From Fodinibius salicampi (GTDB lineage: Bacteria > Bacteroidota > Rhodothermia > Balneolales > Balneolaceae): a DNA stretch of 64,000 bases. Each line of letters begins with the position of its first letter. Position 1 is the first letter of the stretch. Below, in pieces: positions 7,678 through 17,197 of the stretch. The DNA is taken from the NCBI RefSeq assembly GCF_039545095.1, contig NZ_BAABRS010000002.1, forward strand, positions 372,001 to 436,000, written 5' to 3'. A model generated the notes under the pieces. The model saw nothing but the letters and a program-made list of their open reading frames with translations, searched no databases and was not told the DNA's origin. A program made the position numbers and the translations under genes.

Positions 7678-10515
7678 TTATTTACTAAGATACAGGTTCT
7701 TGAATTCATACGGCTTTTTAAAGTGTTCGTCGTTGAAGTTCTCCATAAAGTAAATGGTTTCGCCGGTGGATTTCATTTCGGGTCCCAGCTCTTTCTTTAC
7801 TTCCGGGAATTTATCGAATGGAAAGACCGGCTCTTTAATGGCCCATTTGTCAAGTGTGGAGGTCAGTTCTTTCTCGCTGAAATCACTGAGCTTGGCACCA
7901 AGCATAACCTTCACGGCAATCTGTGCCTCTGCCCGGCCCGTTGCCTTGGCCAGGAATGGAATTGTTCGTGTTGAACGCGGATTGGCTTCAAGGACATATA
8001 CTTTTTCATCTTTAACCGCATACTGTACATTTAAAAAGCCCTTAATATTCATGTTTTCCGCTATTTTTTCATGATACTCTCGGATTTTATCCAGAACGGC
8101 ATCGCTGAGGGAGTATGTGGGAATAACGGCGGTTGAGTCGCCCGAGTGTACACCGGCCGGCTCTATATGCTGCATGATACCAGAAATATGCATTTGTTCT
8201 CCGTCATAGACGGCATCCACATCTACCTCTACAGCGTCTTCAAGGAATTTGTCAATCAGAAAAGCGTTTTCCGGATGTGTTGCCAGTACGCGTTCGGTGT
8301 AAAACTCGAGTTCTTCCTGTTTGACAGCGATGCGCATTCCCTGTCCTCCCAGTACATAACTTGGACGGATAAGTACAGGATAACCGATGCGGTTGGCTAT
8401 CTCAATGGCACCCTCTACATCTTCGGCCGTGCCGTAGGAGGGAAACGGGATATCCAGTTTCTTGAGAAACTCCGAGAAAGATCCTCGGTCTTCGGCAAAA
8501 TTGATCATTTCGAAGTCCGTGCCGTAGATATTGATCCCCTCTTCCACAAAGCGCTTGCCGAGCTTAAGGGCTGTTTGACCTCCAACCTGGAGAATAACGC
8601 CCTCGGGCTGCTCGTGCTCGTAGATATCAAGCACACGCTCCCAGAAGACTGGTTCGAAGTAGAGTTTGTCTGCAATATCGAAATCTGTAGAAACGGTTTC
8701 GGGATTACAATTTACCATAATGGCTTCGTAGCCCATATCTTGCACTGCTTTAACGGCATGTACGCAGGAGTAGTCGAATTCGATCCCCTGACCGATACGA
8801 TTGGGTCCACTGCCGAGAATCATAACTTTCTTTCGGTCAGAAACATCACTTTCATTTTCGCCTTCGTAGGCGGAATAGTAGTAAGGTGTTTCGGCCGGGA
8901 ATTCGGCGGCACAGGTATCCACGACTTTAAATGAAGGTTTTAAGCCCAGTTCCTTACGTCGGGCACGCACTTCATTTTCTGTAACCTCCCCATTACTTTG
9001 ACTGATCATCCAGGCGATTTGTTCATCTACAAAACCTGCTTGCTTCAATTCAAAAAAGTCTTCTTTGGAGATGCTTTCCAGGGTTTGCCCCTCCGTCCGG
9101 TTTTCGAGCGATACCATATAGCGGATCTGCTGCAGGAACCAAGGGTCGACCTTGGTAATGTCAGCAATCTCTTCAACAGAAGCTCCCAACTTGAAGGCAT
9201 TGCGTATGTTGAGCATGCGATCCCAATAGGGTTTCAGCAGACGTTCACGAACCTCCTTGCGGTCAAGTTCTTCATAACCGTCGGCTCCCAGTCCGGCGCG
9301 TCCGATTTCAAGGGATTGGAATGCCTTGTTCAGCGCTTCGGGAAAGTTACGCCCGATTGACATCGCTTCTCCCACAGCTTTCATTTGTGTAGTGAGCTCC
9401 TCATCTACGTTGGGGAACTTCTCAAAGTTGAAGCGCGGAGTCTTAACAATTACGTAATCGATTGATGGCTCAAAGCAGGCCGAGGTATTCCCGGTAATGG
9501 GATTGGGAAGCTCATCCAGGTTATAGCCTACGGCGAGCTTGGTAGCAATTTTGGCAATGGGATATCCCGTTGCTTTAGATGCCAGAGCAGAAGATCGACT
9601 AACCCGTGGATTGATCTCGATAGCAACAAAACGGTCACTGCCCGGCTCAACGGCAAACTGTACGTTACATCCTCCAGCGAAAGTACCGATAGAACGCATC
9701 ATCTTAATCGCGGCATCACGTAGCATCTGGAACTGCTTGTCGGTGAGCGTCTGCGAAGGAGCTACCGTAACAGAATCTCCGGTATGGACGCCCATGGGAT
9801 CAATATTTTCGACCGTACAGATAATGACTACGTTATCATTGGGGTCGCGCAAGAGTTCAAGTTCATATTCTTTCCATCCAAAAATAGATTCTTCGATGAG
9901 TACACGGTGTACCGGACTCATTTCCAGCCCGCGGCGTACTTTACGCTCAAATTCATCTTCACTCCATACAATACCGCCTCCGGCTCCGCCCATGGTAAAG
10001 GAAGGACGAATTACAATGGGGAGTCCGCCGAGTTCTTCTGTAATTTCCTTGGCTTCCAGCATGGATTCTGCTGCACGGCTGCGGCACTGGGGAATATCAA
10101 TTTCGTCCATCAGATCACGAAATTCCTGTCGGTCTTCGGTGATATCCACGGCGTCAATATCAACACCGATTATATTGATATCCCGTTCTGTCCAGTAGTT
10201 TTCGTGTTGCAGGTCGCGGGTGAGATTCAGTCCCGTCTGTCCGCCCATTGTGGGCAGTACGGCATCGGGCTTTTCTTTTTCTACAATTTCTTTGATCGAT
10301 TCGATGGTCAGCGGCTTCAAGTAGATCTCATCTGCCATCATCGGGTCAGTCATTATTGTAGCCGGATTGGAGTTGATGAGTACTACTTCATAGCCATCAT
10401 CCATAAGTGATCGGCAGGCTTGTGAACCGGAATAGTCGAATTCACAGGCTTGGCCAATTACTATGGGTCCGGATCCGATTATAAGAATTTTTTTAATGTC
10501 GTCGCGTCGTGGCAT
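7678..10515 (-). CDS. carB: Carbamoyl-phosphate synthase large subunit, lacking the C-terminal regulatory domain
   Basis: A 945-residue synthetase subunit making carbamoyl phosphate from bicarbonate, ammonia and two ATP, feeding pyrimidine and arginine synthesis. Two homologous ATP-grasp halves are visible. The first starts KKILIIGSGPIVIGQACEFDYSG and has RPSFTMGGAGGGI; the second starts KKVMILGSGPNRIGQGIEFDYS and has RPSYVLGGQGMRI. The oligomerisation region lies between them. The protein ends just after LGPEMKSTGETIYFMENFNDEHF. That is where the roughly 130-residue MGS-like allosteric domain of the 1073-residue E. coli enzyme would start. Only 124 bases separate its stop from recQ, so the domain is absent rather than frameshifted away. 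Cotranscribed with carA (89-base spacer). Confidence 0.96.
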   Translation of the reverse strand: MPRRDDIKKILIIGSGPIVIGQACEFDYSGSQACRSLMDDGYEVVLINSNPATIMTDPMMADEIYLKPLTIESIKEIVEKEKPDAVLPTMGGQTGLNLTRDLQHENYWTERDINIIGVDIDAVDITEDRQEFRDLMDEIDIPQCRSRAAESMLEAKEITEELGGLPIVIRPSFTMGGAGGGIVWSEDEFERKVRRGLEMSPVHRVLIEESIFGWKEYELELLRDPNDNVVIICTVENIDPMGVHTGDSVTVAPSQTLTDKQFQMLRDAAIKMMRSIGTFAGGCNVQFAVEPGSDRFVAIEINPRVSRSSALASKATGYPIAKIATKLAVGYNLDELPNPITGNTSACFEPSIDYVIVKTPRFNFEKFPNVDEELTTQMKAVGEAMSIGRNFPEALNKAFQSLEIGRAGLGADGYEELDRKEVRERLLKPYWDRMLNIRNAFKLGASVEEIADITKVDPWFLQQIRYMVSLENRTEGQTLESISKEDFFELKQAGFVDEQIAWMISQSNGEVTENEVRARRKELGLKPSFKVVDTCAAEFPAETPYYYSAYEGENESDVSDRKKVMILGSGPNRIGQGIEFDYSCVHAVKAVQDMGYEAIMVNCNPETVSTDFDIADKLYFEPVFWERVLDIYEHEQPEGVILQVGGQTALKLGKRFVEEGINIYGTDFEMINFAEDRGSFSEFLKKLDIPFPSYGTAEDVEGAIEIANRIGYPVLIRPSYVLGGQGMRIAVKQEELEFYTERVLATHPENAFLIDKFLEDAVEVDVDAVYDGEQMHISGIMQHIEPAGVHSGDSTAVIPTYSLSDAVLDKIREYHEKIAENMNIKGFLNVQYAVKDEKVYVLEANPRSTRTIPFLAKATGRAEAQIAVKVMLGAKLSDFSEKELTSTLDKWAIKEPVFPFDKFPEVKKELGPEMKSTGETIYFMENFNDEHFKKPYEFKNLYLSK

Positions 10516-10604
10516 TCTGGTTTTAGGTTTCTGTCTGTTAGTAAATTATGATTTTTTAGGATCTGATATTTCGGACGTATGGCAATACGCCCTTACCCGG
10601 TGTT

Positions 10605-11723
10605 TTAAGCCATCTCTTTTTTTCCTTCTTTGATCATATCCAGGAACTGATCGAAGAGATAACGGGAATCGTGCGGCCCGGGAGAAGCTTCGGGATGGTA
10701 CTGTACCGAAATTCCGGGAAAATTCTTAAAACGAAGCCCTTCTATTGTACCGTCATTAAGATTTTTGTGTGTCACCTCAACTTTTGATTTATCCAGGGCC
10801 TCTTCATCCACAGCAAAGCCGTGGTTTTGGGTGGTGATTTCAACTAGCCCGGTATCCAGATTTTTAACCGGATGATTGGCGCCCCGGTGACCTACAAACA
10901 TTTTGGTGGTAGAAATATTCTCTGAAAGGGCCATCAACTGGTGGCCTAAACAGATACCAAATATTGGTTTTCCTGTTTTTTTGGCATAATTGACTACCTT
11001 CAGGGCATACTTGGCCGTTGCATCGGGATCGCCCGGGCCGTTACTGAAGAAAAATCCGTCCGGGTTCCATTCCTTAAGTTCTTCCGTAAAGTTGCCTTTG
11101 GCGGGAAATATACGCAGCGTACATCCTCGATCTACAAAATTATCGATAATGCTTTGCTTAATCCCGTAATCAAAAGCCGCTACTTTAAATGGTCCGTCGC
11201 TGTGTACGGTTTGAGGTTCTTGTCTGGTAACTTCCGTTGCCAGTTCAAGCCCTACCATATCTTCCCAGTTTTTGGCTTTTTCAACCAGTTTTTCCTCGTC
11301 GAGTTCGGCAGATGAAATAACGGCATTCATTACACCTTTGGAGCGGATATGCCGTACGAGTTTGCGAGTGTCAACCCCACTGATACCGACTACTTCATTG
11401 CGTTCCAGATAAGCCTGAAGATTGCCATCGGCCTGAGGGTTGCTATGCTCCCACGAAAAAGATCGTACGATGAGTCCGGCAATCATGACTTTCCGGGCCT
11501 CATCATCCCGATTCATGGTTCCGTAGTTTCCAATATGTGGATAGGTCATCATCATGAGCTGACCGTAATAGCTGGGATCGGTAAAAATTTCCTGATATCC
11601 GACCATGCTGGTGTTGAAGCACAGTTCGCCACCGGTAGTTCCTTTTTTACCGATAGCATAGCCGTGTTCAACGGTGCCGTCTGAAAGGGCTATAATTGCT
11701 TTATCTCTGTTATAGAGTGACAT
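10605..11723 (-). CDS. carA: Carbamoyl-phosphate synthase small subunit (glutamine amidotransferase)
   Basis: A 372-residue subunit that hydrolyses glutamine and channels ammonia to CarB. The N-terminal domain contains GYAIG...GELCFNTSMVGYQEI. The class-I amidotransferase domain has GICLGHQLMAL with the nucleophilic Cys and QYHPEASPGPHDSRYLFDQF with the catalytic His and Glu. I chose ATG 11721-11723 (MSLYNRDKAIIAL) over an upstream TTG because it matches the family start and lies beyond the leader terminator. A terminator hairpin 43 bases upstream and a 12-codon ORF before it suggest attenuation of the carAB operon. Confidence 0.95.
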   Translation of the reverse strand: MSLYNRDKAIIALSDGTVEHGYAIGKKGTTGGELCFNTSMVGYQEIFTDPSYYGQLMMMTYPHIGNYGTMNRDDEARKVMIAGLIVRSFSWEHSNPQADGNLQAYLERNEVVGISGVDTRKLVRHIRSKGVMNAVISSAELDEEKLVEKAKNWEDMVGLELATEVTRQEPQTVHSDGPFKVAAFDYGIKQSIIDNFVDRGCTLRIFPAKGNFTEELKEWNPDGFFFSNGPGDPDATAKYALKVVNYAKKTGKPIFGICLGHQLMALSENISTTKMFVGHRGANHPVKNLDTGLVEITTQNHGFAVDEEALDKSKVEVTHKNLNDGTIEGLRFKNFPGISVQYHPEASPGPHDSRYLFDQFLDMIKEGKKEMA

Positions 11724-11765
11724 AGTGATTGAGACTAAATCTGTTGATAGGTTCAAATTTTAGGT

Positions 11766-11802
11766 ATAAAAAAAATCCGAACACCAAATAGGTGTCGGAT
11801 TT
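11766..11802 (-). terminator. Intrinsic terminator in the carA leader (putative attenuator)
   Basis: On the minus strand, AAATCCGACACC pairs with GGTG(T)TCGGATTT around a 5-base loop (stem 11773-11802, one unpaired base). It runs directly into a T-tract (11768-11775). It lies between a short leader ORF and the carA start codon and points in the carA direction. There is no upstream gene on this strand close enough to need it, so it must act inside the carAB leader. Confidence 0.85.
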
Positions 11803-11818
11803 GAAAAACGGGAGGGGG

Positions 11819-11857
11819 TTATCGACCCACGAGGGGTAATCGATAGATGGCTTCCAT
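11819..11857 (-). CDS. Putative carAB leader peptide, 12 codons
   Basis: ATG 11855-11857 to TAA 11819-11821 encodes MEAIYRLPLVGR. It lies 17 bases before the terminator stem and has two CGA arginine codons, at positions 6 and 12. The last codons contain GGGTCGAT (11821-11828). This can pair, with two bulges, to ATCCGACACC in the 5' arm of the terminator, forming an alternative antiterminator. A ribosome at the stop codon would cover that segment and favour termination; stalling at Arg codon 6 would leave it free. This is the layout of arginine-sensing attenuation, but translation of the ORF and the effector are inferred. No Shine-Dalgarno sequence is evident. Confidence 0.5.
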   Translation of the reverse strand: MEAIYRLPLVGR

Positions 11858-11880
11858 TGTTCTGTTAAAGGGAAGCGACC
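11846..11880 (-). promoter_or_regulatory. Leader hairpin spanning the carAB leader-ORF start
   Basis: On the minus strand GGTCGCTTCC (11871-11880) and GGAAGCCATC (11846-11855) pair over ten positions with one mismatch and one G-T pair. The 15-base loop ends at the leader ORF start codon. The helix would be melted by an initiating ribosome, so it may couple leader translation to the downstream structures. Confidence 0.5.
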
Positions 11881-11888
11881 TTTTTTGC

Positions 11889-11916
11889 ACATTAAAGAAG
11901 TGGAAAAGGGAGTCAA
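11889..11916 (-). promoter_or_regulatory. Possible carAB promoter
   Basis: On the minus strand TTGACT (11911-11916) is followed after 16 bases by TAATGT (11889-11894), a good -35 but weak -10 sequence. The spacing fits a transcript beginning just ahead of the leader hairpin. Identified by eye only. Confidence 0.3.
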
Positions 11917-12213
11917 CTTAAAGTGCTAATTCCTATAGTATTAATATTTTTGTTCACTGATAATTAACTTCAGCGCAAAACTGTATAAAGATATAAATCG
12001 ATTATTCTATTATCAACGATATTTTGAGATCTCTTCTTTTTGTTTAGAGAATTATAGATAATGGGTGATAAAATGGTTCTGTGGCAATAATCTCTCTATG
12101 AGAAAGGTGTTTTTATGAGTATATCTCATGGATGGGAAAACCTGTTTTATACCGTATTTTGTTAACGTTTGTGCAGGTTATTTGTGAGTTATATCTTCTT
12201 TTCCCGTTTATCA
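11917..12213. other. AT-rich noncoding spacer
   Basis: This stretch between the carA leader and the receptor pseudogene has no convincing reading frame, RNA gene or strong hairpin. With the leader it forms a gene-poor gap of nearly 500 bases next to the decayed gene, and it may contain eroded remnants of that locus. Confidence 0.4.
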
Positions 12214-14872
12214 TTAGAAATATAGATCTAATCCCGCCATAAACGTGCGTGAATCAAGCCATGTCGACGGAGGGTCAATACCGGGCCCCATGACATTGTA
12301 TTGCGAAAATGAACTTTGGTTCGTAAGGCGTGCCGAAGGATCCACTCCTGAGTATTTGGTTATAGTCAGGAGATTATCCACACTTACGAAGATACGGGCT
12401 TCTTTCAGAATCCTGTTTCTGTTTTGAGGAAAATGATAGGAGAATGTTAGGTTGTCGAGCTTTAAATAATCACTACTCCAGGTATTGAAGTCGTCCAGAT
12501 TTTTTGGAGTGCTTTTCAATATGTTATGGGTACCTATATTTCTGTTTTCATAGAGCATTCGGGTAACTGAAATAAGGTCATGACCGAATATTCCTCTTAC
12601 CAGTAAGTCGACTTTCAAGTTCCTGAAGTGCACGCTGTGGCTCCAGCCTAAAAACGAAGTTGGAAGACCATTGCCAATTTTTTGATGGTCCATCTCATTA
12701 CTTAATATCCATTTTCCGTCATCATCTATACCTTGAAAGACGGGTCCGTAAAATTGTCCAGCAGGTTCATTCTCTTTGACTCGGATAAAACCAGTGCAAG
12801 AACACCCTCCAGCTCCGGGATATCTTATGGGGATTCCGTCCATACTGTATAGTGGATTCGACAAGGAATTATAGGATGTTCGGATCATACTGAAGTTTAA
12901 GATCGGTAGTATAGATAAAGTCTTTTCTGATGTTTGTTTAATACTGCAGTCTTACCTCCATTCCCGGTTAGTCATTTCGCCCATATTTAAATACCCGCTG
13001 GAGGCCAGATAAGGTGGAACAGGCAAATATGCATTAATAATCAAGTCGGTGCTGCGATGTAGAAAAAAATCGAAGCTGCCCCTGATTTTTTTTCGGCAGT
13101 TACAAAATTAAATCCACCGTTCCACATTTCCGTAGATTCCCACTTTAGGTCTGGGTTTTCACTCTGCACTTGCGAGTAGGAAGGAAGATATTGCCCATCC
13201 GAAAAGTAGTAGCCACGTGGTTCATAGATGGCCTTAGACCAACTGTTGTTTTGGGCACGTTCCCTGCTATGCCATAGCCTCCCCGGATTAACCATGAATC
13301 GGCAAATGAAAAGTTCAGCAGGTTGTCAAGGTCAAAGCCAGCTTGAAAATACGGAAAAAGGCCCCATTTATTTTCTTCGCCCAAGTAGGATGAGCCCTCA
13401 TAACGAAGTCCCATATCCAGATACCAAGTATCATTACTGATACGGGTAGTTCCCCAAAAAGCGGTCAGCTGATGATCATTTTCATCAACTTCCTGTGGTC
13501 CCCCCATATTCGTAACATTTTTATCTTCTATAACCGTATAACTATCCGCAGCAGACAGGTTTCGGGCTTCTTTAAATACATGTCTGTAGTATAGGTTCTG
13601 AGCTGAAAATCCCATATCTGCATTAAGCGTGATGCTCTCATGGAGTGGGGCATTCCAGTTAAAATGAATATCTGCCATCCGATTTGTTTTAGTATCTGTT
13701 TCTGTTCGGCTATAACCGTTTGAATCGTAGCCGCGAAAAAAGCTGTCAGCCGGGTAGAATTCACCTCTGAAAAGTTCTTCCCTTGTTTCTGATAGAAGGA
13801 GGTGTGCCGAAAGTCCTTTTAGTTTTGAATCAAATTGGTAAGTACCAGTGAAGGTTCCCGAGGCCAGTCGGTCGTTTCCGTCGTGTTGGTTCTGTTCCAG
13901 TATAGCCAGTGGATTATAGTAGTCATATACCGGTTGTTGGTAATATCCTCCGAACTGAGGGTTATCTATTTCGCGAGGCACAGTTGGGTTAAAAGATATT
14001 GCATATTGAAAGGCCTCTCTGAAACCGATTTTAGATTGCTTACTGCTTCTTGAAAGATTAAGGCCGAGATCTAGCTGCTCATTCAGAAGCGTACTTCCGA
14101 GACGGATTCTTCCGTTGAGCTTATCGTATCCCTTATTTAGGGCGATTTCCTCTATATTCCTCGTATTCAGGGCTCCCCGATAGTGTAAGGCATTGGTACC
14201 ACCTGATATAGAAAGGCTGTTAACTGTCGAAAGTGTTGTCTGAGTTATAATCTCTATCCAGTCGTTGTTCTCTGGGCTGGGCCTGTTGTAGGAGCCAAAT
14301 ATTTTTTCTTGCTGCAAAAGATAATTTATGGCATCTAACACATTGTATGAACGTCCAGGTTGCTCCATAGCTAAATAACTGCGAAAACGGATGGTCGGTT
14401 TGCTTGCCTGAGCCGGTTGTGTATGAATATGTATTACACCACGGGCACCCCTCAGTCCCCACTGGGCCACCGAAGCATTTTTTGCAACCTTGATGGAAGC
14501 GATATCACGGGGATCTACCAGTGAAAAAGGGATATCTGGCACACCATCTACGATATAGAGGGGCTGCTCGTTATTAAGCAAGGTATTGAATCCGCGAAGG
14601 CGAACATCAAATTGTCTGTTGGGATCGGAGCCTGGATGACTAATAAGTAGGCCCGGTAGGCGGCCCTGGAGAAGTTTCAGTGGATTATCAAGGTGACCGT
14701 TAAAATCGGTTTCTAAGTTGTAATACCAATTCTGATCGAGAAGTGTGTCTTTTTGGGTTGGAACTACCGAAAGGGAGTCTTTATTTGGTTGTGCATAGCC
14801 GGTTAGAGTGGTTGACAAAATACATCCCAGCAATCCCGTTGCGATTATGAAAGAGTTTATTGCTTTCCCCAT
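12214..14872 (-). pseudogene. SusC/RagA-type TonB-dependent receptor, multiply frameshifted
   Basis: The N-terminal part (ATG 14870-14872, signal peptide, then plug domain) has the family signature LRGFNTLLNNEQPLYIVDGVP in two overlapping parts. It runs to about 13250. Homology then jumps frame at an A4 run (13249-13252), again at an A8 run (13086-13093), and again near 12957 where a G appears lost. There is an in-frame TAA at 12938-12940 and a further frame change near 12880. The C-terminal barrel resumes with RVKENEPAGQFYGPVFQGID and ends GLDLYF. Intact, it would be about 890 residues importing a glycan or other ligand with a SusD partner. No SusD gene is adjacent. Neighbouring genes are intact, so this is decay rather than poor sequence. 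Confidence 0.88.
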
Positions 14873-14887
14873 TTTTATAAATTCTTG

Positions 14888-14908
14888 AGCACCTTCTTTT
14901 GAGGTGCT
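14888..14908 (-). other. Small hairpin upstream of the receptor pseudogene
   Basis: AGCACCT (14888-14894) and AGGTGCT (14902-14908) form a perfect 7-base stem with a 7-base loop, 16 bases upstream of the pseudogene start. The rest of the 14873-15165 spacer shows nothing recognisable. Confidence 0.3.
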
Positions 14909-15165
14909 GAAGTTATATAAAGGAGTAACATGATATATAATCAAATAAAATCATTTTTTCATAGGAAGGGAATAGTCGTACCTCCTTAGATATAGAATAA
15001 ATCACTGTAATATTTAGAGTTTACCGGCTCTTAATCATACATGGAACTGGTCTCTAAAGTTACTTTTTGATCGGTGGAAAATAGAAATATGGGGTCCAAA
15101 AGCAGTATGCGGGAGGAGGAAGGGTATTTTTGGAATCCGAAGAGTTCCCTTATCAGTAAGGCGTA

Positions 15166-16062
15166 TTACCACAAGAGCATCTTCATACAGAAAACACTTC
15201 CCCCGCTTTTCAGAAACTCATAGGTGCTGACCTCATGAACTGCAAAGCCGGCGTCCCGTAATTTCTTGTTGACGTCTGTACAACCCTGTTGGATAATAAC
15301 ATTACGTCCGTCTGGACAGGAAGCATTACATGCAAACAGCTCTACTGCTTCATATTTGGATGCCTCTATAACCTCATCAAAAAGATTGTGGATAAGGTTA
15401 AGTCCCTCTTCTGTGAATGCATCAGGATAGATAAGAGCAGTATGTTCATCCAATACACAGAAACAGGTATCCAGATGGTAGAACGATTCATCTACAAGTT
15501 CGAGTGTAATAACCGGTACCTCAAAAGTTTCACAAATGGCTTCATAGGCTTTGTGTGAGGAGCGGAATCCGTATCCACCCCAAAGCAGGCGTCTGCCCGT
15601 ATGCCAGATTGCATCACCGCATCCTTCAAAATCCTCAATTTTATTTTCATCCAGAAAATGTACTTCATAGCCGTTTTGTCGATACCACTGCTCGATGTAG
15701 GGGACTTCCTTTTTTCGCTGATCGGCATGCATAATACTCATAATTGCATGACGATTGCCTTCCTTATCTATATAGGGCAGGCTCTGGTTGGCGCAAAAAA
15801 CCATATCAGGGAGTCCGTCCTGGTCTTCAATAATCCGCACTTCAATTCCGATCTGATCAAAAAGATTGCGTACGAGTTCCCATTCGTTGTGCGCCTGTAT
15901 GGTATCAACTTTACCTACCTGGTCGGCCATATGGGGATTGATAACATAATCCACAGTATAGTGCAGGGGACGTACCATCAGTACCTTCGTGGGGAGGGGC
16001 ATGGATGGAATATCGTCGATACCGAAATCAAGTTGATCCGCTGCTGTAATGAGTTGCGCCAT
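15166..16062 (-). CDS. Dimethylarginine dimethylaminohydrolase/amidinotransferase-family hydrolase
   Basis: A 298-residue protein of the guanidino-group-modifying fold, which includes DDAH, arginine deiminase and amidinotransferases. Visible landmarks are LPDMVFCANQ near residue 85, FEGCGDAIWH in the middle, and FYHLDTCFCVL with the expected catalytic His. The C-terminal GGSVFCMKM contains the predicted nucleophile Cys292, almost at the end as in this family. Such enzymes hydrolyse arginine or methylated arginine to citrulline plus an amine or ammonia. Which substrate applies cannot be read from sequence. It is flanked by the pseudogene spacer and an SDR gene and appears monocistronic. Confidence 0.82.
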   Translation of the reverse strand: MAQLITAADQLDFGIDDIPSMPLPTKVLMVRPLHYTVDYVINPHMADQVGKVDTIQAHNEWELVRNLFDQIGIEVRIIEDQDGLPDMVFCANQSLPYIDKEGNRHAIMSIMHADQRKKEVPYIEQWYRQNGYEVHFLDENKIEDFEGCGDAIWHTGRRLLWGGYGFRSSHKAYEAICETFEVPVITLELVDESFYHLDTCFCVLDEHTALIYPDAFTEEGLNLIHNLFDEVIEASKYEAVELFACNASCPDGRNVIIQQGCTDVNKKLRDAGFAVHEVSTYEFLKSGGSVFCMKMLLW

Positions 16063-16210
16063 AGTCTATATGGGTTAAGGGATATTGATGAAAAGATATC
16101 CTTAATTTCAAAAGTCAGATCTCAAAGATAAGCAATTGTCTGAAAGAATAAACTCCTCTAAAGAAATTAAAATATCGGATTATAGACAGATGCTATTTAT
16201 TGAGCTGGTA

Positions 16211-17005
16211 TTAAGTGACTTCTGAATTACGGAGCACTTTTTTGAGTAAGCCTGGAACCCAGCGCTTTAAATAGATTCCAGCTATCTCTTTTCCCCCGAT
16301 GTATATTTCGTCTTTTCCTTTCGTAATTTTTGGCAGTACTTTTTCTGCAAAGTCATTCGGGGACATTCCTCTCTTTTGTCCCGTACCCATTTGGTTATGT
16401 TTGGTGCCGTCTCCTTCCAGGGCATTTTTTGTAACATCCGTTTTAATAAATCCCGGGCAGACCAGTGAAATTTGAATGTTATCTTCACAGACTTCTTGGC
16501 GCAGGCAATCAAAATAGCCGTGCAGAGCATGTTTCGATGCCGCATAACTCGACCGCAGTCGGGTTCCGAACTTTCCCATGACACTGCTGGTAACAACAAT
16601 ATGTCCGGTTTTTCGCTCAATCATTGACGGAAGAACGGCTTTAGTGAGTGCAACTGATCCCATGAAGTTAATATCCATCACTTTTTGTGTTACCTCCAGC
16701 TTAGTATCTATGGCTCTGGAACGCTGACTAATACCCCCGTTATTAAAGAGGTAGTCGATATGGCCATAGATGTTTAGGGCTTCTTGGGCTTTTGAAGCAA
16801 GTCCGTCTATTTTTTCCAGATCCAGGGTAAGGATATGAATATCTGAGGCATCACCGGAACAATTTTCTTTCACCTCTTTGAGAGCTCCCCCCCGACGGGA
16901 TGAAAGAATAAGTTTTGCTCCGCGTTTGTGCAGGGCATAAGTAAGTGCTTCACCAATGCCGGAAGAAGCCCCGGTAATCCAGATAACCTTATTTTTAAAT
17001 GCCAT
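16211..17005 (-). CDS. SDR family oxidoreductase
   Basis: A 264-residue classical short-chain dehydrogenase/reductase. The cofactor loop TGASSGIGEA is at residues 11-20 and NNGG at 88-91. The catalytic Ser lies in VVTSSVMG, and YAASK gives Tyr154/Lys158. Arg37-Arg38 after the second beta strand (SSRRGG) suggests NADP(H) preference. The C-terminal segment resembles DHRS7-like members that act on lipid or steroid-like substrates, but the substrate is unknown. It is divergent from the following response-regulator gene. Confidence 0.9.
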   Translation of the reverse strand: MAFKNKVIWITGASSGIGEALTYALHKRGAKLILSSRRGGALKEVKENCSGDASDIHILTLDLEKIDGLASKAQEALNIYGHIDYLFNNGGISQRSRAIDTKLEVTQKVMDINFMGSVALTKAVLPSMIERKTGHIVVTSSVMGKFGTRLRSSYAASKHALHGYFDCLRQEVCEDNIQISLVCPGFIKTDVTKNALEGDGTKHNQMGTGQKRGMSPNDFAEKVLPKITKGKDEIYIGGKEIAGIYLKRWVPGLLKKVLRNSEVT

Positions 17006-17197
17006 ATCGTTGCAATTATGTATGTAAATAGTTGAATGTAGACTGAAAATGCGGAAAGGAGGTCAGCTTGACAAGGTTTGATTTTTGGTTTATTCAGATA
17101 CTCGTTAAAGTTTGCTATTTTAACAGTAAAACGATTTTGGAAGGAATTCTGTTTTGCTCTGAATCATATACATACGTAATAAGCAAAAACTATTATT

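Noticed and set aside
8146-10410. Long open frames on the plus strand across carB (262, 219 and 208 codons)
   Set aside because: They lie antisense to strongly conserved carB domains and have no recognisable domain, motif or start context; codon use is that of the reverse of the coding strand.
11710-11916. 68-codon minus-strand frame through the carAB leader and carA start
   Set aside because: It runs through the terminator hairpin and the carA start in another frame, and has no family signal; the 12-codon ORF fits the leader layout better.
15601-16131. 176-codon plus-strand frame over the DDAH-like gene
   Set aside because: Antisense to a gene with intact catalytic residues; no domain or signal was visible.
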